A DNA stretch of 22,402 nt from JBFXAN01 sp050184225. Lineage in GTDB: Bacteria > Chloroflexota > Dehalococcoidia > CAUJGQ01. The stretch is from NCBI GenBank assembly GCA_050184225.1, contig JBFXAN010000106.1, forward strand, positions 1 through 22,402, in the 5' to 3' direction. Of the stretch, positions 21,472 to 22,402 are shown piece after piece (position 1 is the stretch's first letter; the number at the start of each line of letters is the position of its first letter). Made by a program: the position numbers and the translations under genes. A model generated the notes under the pieces. That model worked only from the letters and a program-made list of their open reading frames with translations. It searched no databases and was not told the DNA's origin.

Positions 21472-21720
21472 CTATCGCCGGCGGTCGCGCGGGGAAGGCA
21501 TGTCCCATTTTGGGCGCGTGCGTCGTTCCGGCTGGTCATCGGGAGATGGATTACCGGTGGCGCGGGCAGCGCGGATCGCCGTCCAGAGCCCGGCAAGCCG
21601 TGCTTCCAGGGTTGCCACTTCGTGCGCATCGGTCGTACGACCATGACGGGAGGCGTCGCGGGCGTTTCGCAGCTTTTCCGCCACGGTGCTGGCTTGACGC
21701 ATGAGATCATCGGCGCTCAT
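21472..21720 (-). CDS. Small hypothetical protein, coiled-coil-like
   Basis: 82 residues. The first two thirds are helical with heptad-like spacing (LMRQASTVAEKLRNARDASRHG..EVATLEARLAGLWTAIRAARA). The tail is basic and proline-rich. A GGAGG site lies five bases upstream of the ATG at 21720, which selects this frame over an overlapping one. No family is recognised. It converges with the small rightward gene at 21147-21347. Confidence 0.6.
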   Translation of the reverse strand: MSADDLMRQASTVAEKLRNARDASRHGRTTDAHEVATLEARLAGLWTAIRAARATGNPSPDDQPERRTRPKWDMPSPRDRRR

Positions 21721-21792
21721 CGGTGCCTCCAGACTGGCGTATCACCTGGTGCAGCGTGCAGACCGCTGATTCCGGGCGCGCCGCCGTGACTC

Positions 21793-21984
21793 CTAGTCGG
21801 TGACCGCCGTCTGCAACCGCTCCAGGTTTTCGACGATGATGAGCACCGCGGCCATCGAGTTCGCGACCTGTGCGAGCGCGTCGACATCGCTCAACCGGTC
21901 ATCGAGGAGGATCTGGGCCGCGCTCAGGAGTTGTTCTCGAACCGAGTGGCGGACCATGAAGAGGGGCGCGTCGTCACGAATCAC
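21793..21984 (-). CDS. Small hypothetical protein, possibly translationally coupled
   Basis: 63 residues from the GTG at 21984. The sequence MIRDDAPLFMVRHSVREQLLSAAQILLDDRLSDVDALAQVANSMAAVLIIVENLERLQTAVTD is mostly helical. The GTG overlaps the TGA stop of an upstream reading frame (GTGA), a usual coupling arrangement. An ATG at 21957 is the alternative start. No ribosome-binding site is evident for either. No family is recognised. Confidence 0.5.
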   Translation of the reverse strand: MIRDDAPLFMVRHSVREQLLSAAQILLDDRLSDVDALAQVANSMAAVLIIVENLERLQTAVTD

Positions 21985-22142
21985 GATGAGGCTTCGGTCA
22001 TCAGGTCGTGGGCGTGATCGACCCGTGCAGGACGCACCTGCTTTATGTATGGCGCGGGCGCGCAACTGGTTGCCGGCCGTGGGACACGTTGCTGGCCGGT
22101 GCGGTAGCGGACGAGTATATCGGTTTCGCGAATTTCGATGAT
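21981..22142 (-). CDS. Possible small gene with a non-standard ATC start
   Basis: Reading from 22142 gives IIEIRETDILVRYRTGQQ and on to EASS, then the TGA at 21981. GAAAGGAG lies immediately upstream at the right distance, but the codon there is ATC, not ATG, GTG or TTG. The stop overlaps the next gene's GTG. It could use ATC, a rare start in bacteria, or be a decayed gene with a mutated ATG. The alternative TTG frame at 22155 starts inside the ribosome-binding site and is less protein-like. Confidence 0.3.
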   Translation of the reverse strand: MIEIRETDILVRYRTGQQRVPRPATSCAPAPYIKQVRPARVDHAHDLMTEASS

Positions 22143-22172
22143 GTGCTCCTTTCAAAGAATCACAAAGGTTCG

Positions 22173-22198
22173 AGAAGCCGGCAATTGTGCCGGCCTCT
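22173..22198 (-). terminator. Hairpin after the zinc-ribbon gene
   Basis: GCCGGCA/TGCCGGC stem of 7 bp with a 4-base loop, followed on the leftward strand by TTCTCG. It lies 33 bases past the stop of the zinc-ribbon gene and may end its transcript. Confidence 0.5.
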
Positions 22199-22230
22199 CA
22201 TAACAAAGAATCAGACGCAAATGTGGCTGA

Positions 22231-22402
22231 CTACCAGCGGCTGCCGCGACTACCGCCGCCGTAGCTGCCGCGGCTGCCGCCGCCGCCGTAGGAACCACCC
22301 TGCTGGGAGCGGAAGCAATCCGAGCAGTAGACCGGCTTGTCTCCCCGCGGCTGGAAGGGCACGCGCGCTTCCTTGCCACAGGACGCACAGGTGGCGGAGA
22401 AC
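22231..22402 (-). CDS. CxxC-x17-CxxC zinc-ribbon protein, C-terminal part (cut by window edge)
   Basis: The last 56 codons are in the window. They read FSATCASCGKEARVPFQPRG, then DKPVYCSDCFRSQQGG and a glycine/serine/tyrosine/arginine-rich tail ending GSRW. The spacing CASC, 17 residues, CSDC matches the CxxC-x17-CxxC zinc-ribbon domain (TIGR04272 as I recall it). That domain occurs in many small proteins of Chloroflexota and candidate phyla. The SYGGGGSRGSYGGG tail resembles RGG/GY-rich RNA-binding tails. Function is unknown; nucleic-acid binding is inferred. The stop is the TAG at 22233. The start is outside the window. Confidence 0.85.
   Translation of the reverse strand, partial: FSATCASCGKEARVPFQPRGDKPVYCSDCFRSQQGGSYGGGGSRGSYGGGSRGSRW

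Noticed and set aside
22231..22330. Triplet-like GCC/GGC repeats as a microsatellite
   Set aside because: They encode the glycine/serine-rich tail of the zinc-ribbon protein, which explains the pattern.

Overview
The window reads as a chromosomal segment of a GC-rich bacterium, most likely a member of the Chloroflexota close to Thermomicrobia/Sphaerobacter. That placement is an inference from overall gene style: a split methylmalonyl-CoA mutase, a primary-type sigma factor with a long spacer, a stand-alone DUF2344 protein, a CxxC-x17-CxxC zinc ribbon and high-GC codon use. No marker was searched against a database.

Layout. The left third (1-9057) is transcribed leftward. It carries a complete rRNA operon in the order tandem promoters, 16S, tRNA-Ile(GAT), tRNA-Ala(TGC), 23S, tRNA-fMet(CAT), 5S, terminator hairpin. 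An S1-domain protein (rpsA-like) and the first codons of clpC follow. The most striking object is a 753-nt group I intron (3496-4248) inside the 23S gene. It sits in the loop of helix 69 after the U equivalent to E. coli U1917 and encodes a LAGLIDADG homing endonuclease. Its P1, P10, P7, P8 and P9 elements can be read directly, and the endonuclease gene runs through the 3' half of the ribozyme core. Long complementary flanks around 16S and around 23S are RNase III-type processing stems.

The middle (9058-18536) is also leftward. First come tilS, an FtsB/DivIC-like protein, a histidine phosphatase, a DUF2344 protein and a Uma2-family protein. Then comes a methylmalonyl-CoA module in transcription order: catalytic mutase subunit, DinB-like protein, methylmalonyl-CoA epimerase, a second VOC protein lacking expected metal ligands, the B12-binding mutase subunit, and the MeaB G-protein chaperone. 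Together these would interconvert (R)-methylmalonyl-CoA and succinyl-CoA, as in propionate or branched-chain amino acid breakdown, and keep the B12 enzyme active. A DUF5946-like protein lies upstream of the module.

The right end (18653-22402) has a cysteine-less HesB/IscA-like protein, a divergent rightward sigma-70 factor, several small uncharacterised genes with good ribosome-binding sites, and a truncated CxxC-x17-CxxC zinc-ribbon protein.

Two intergenic repeat families stand out. One is a set of four imperfect inverted repeats built from a TTAGCCG-like heptamer, three in rRNA-operon spacers and one at the mutase stop codon. The other is a 156-bp element with 40-bp inverted ends that fills the gap between the B12 subunit gene and meaB.
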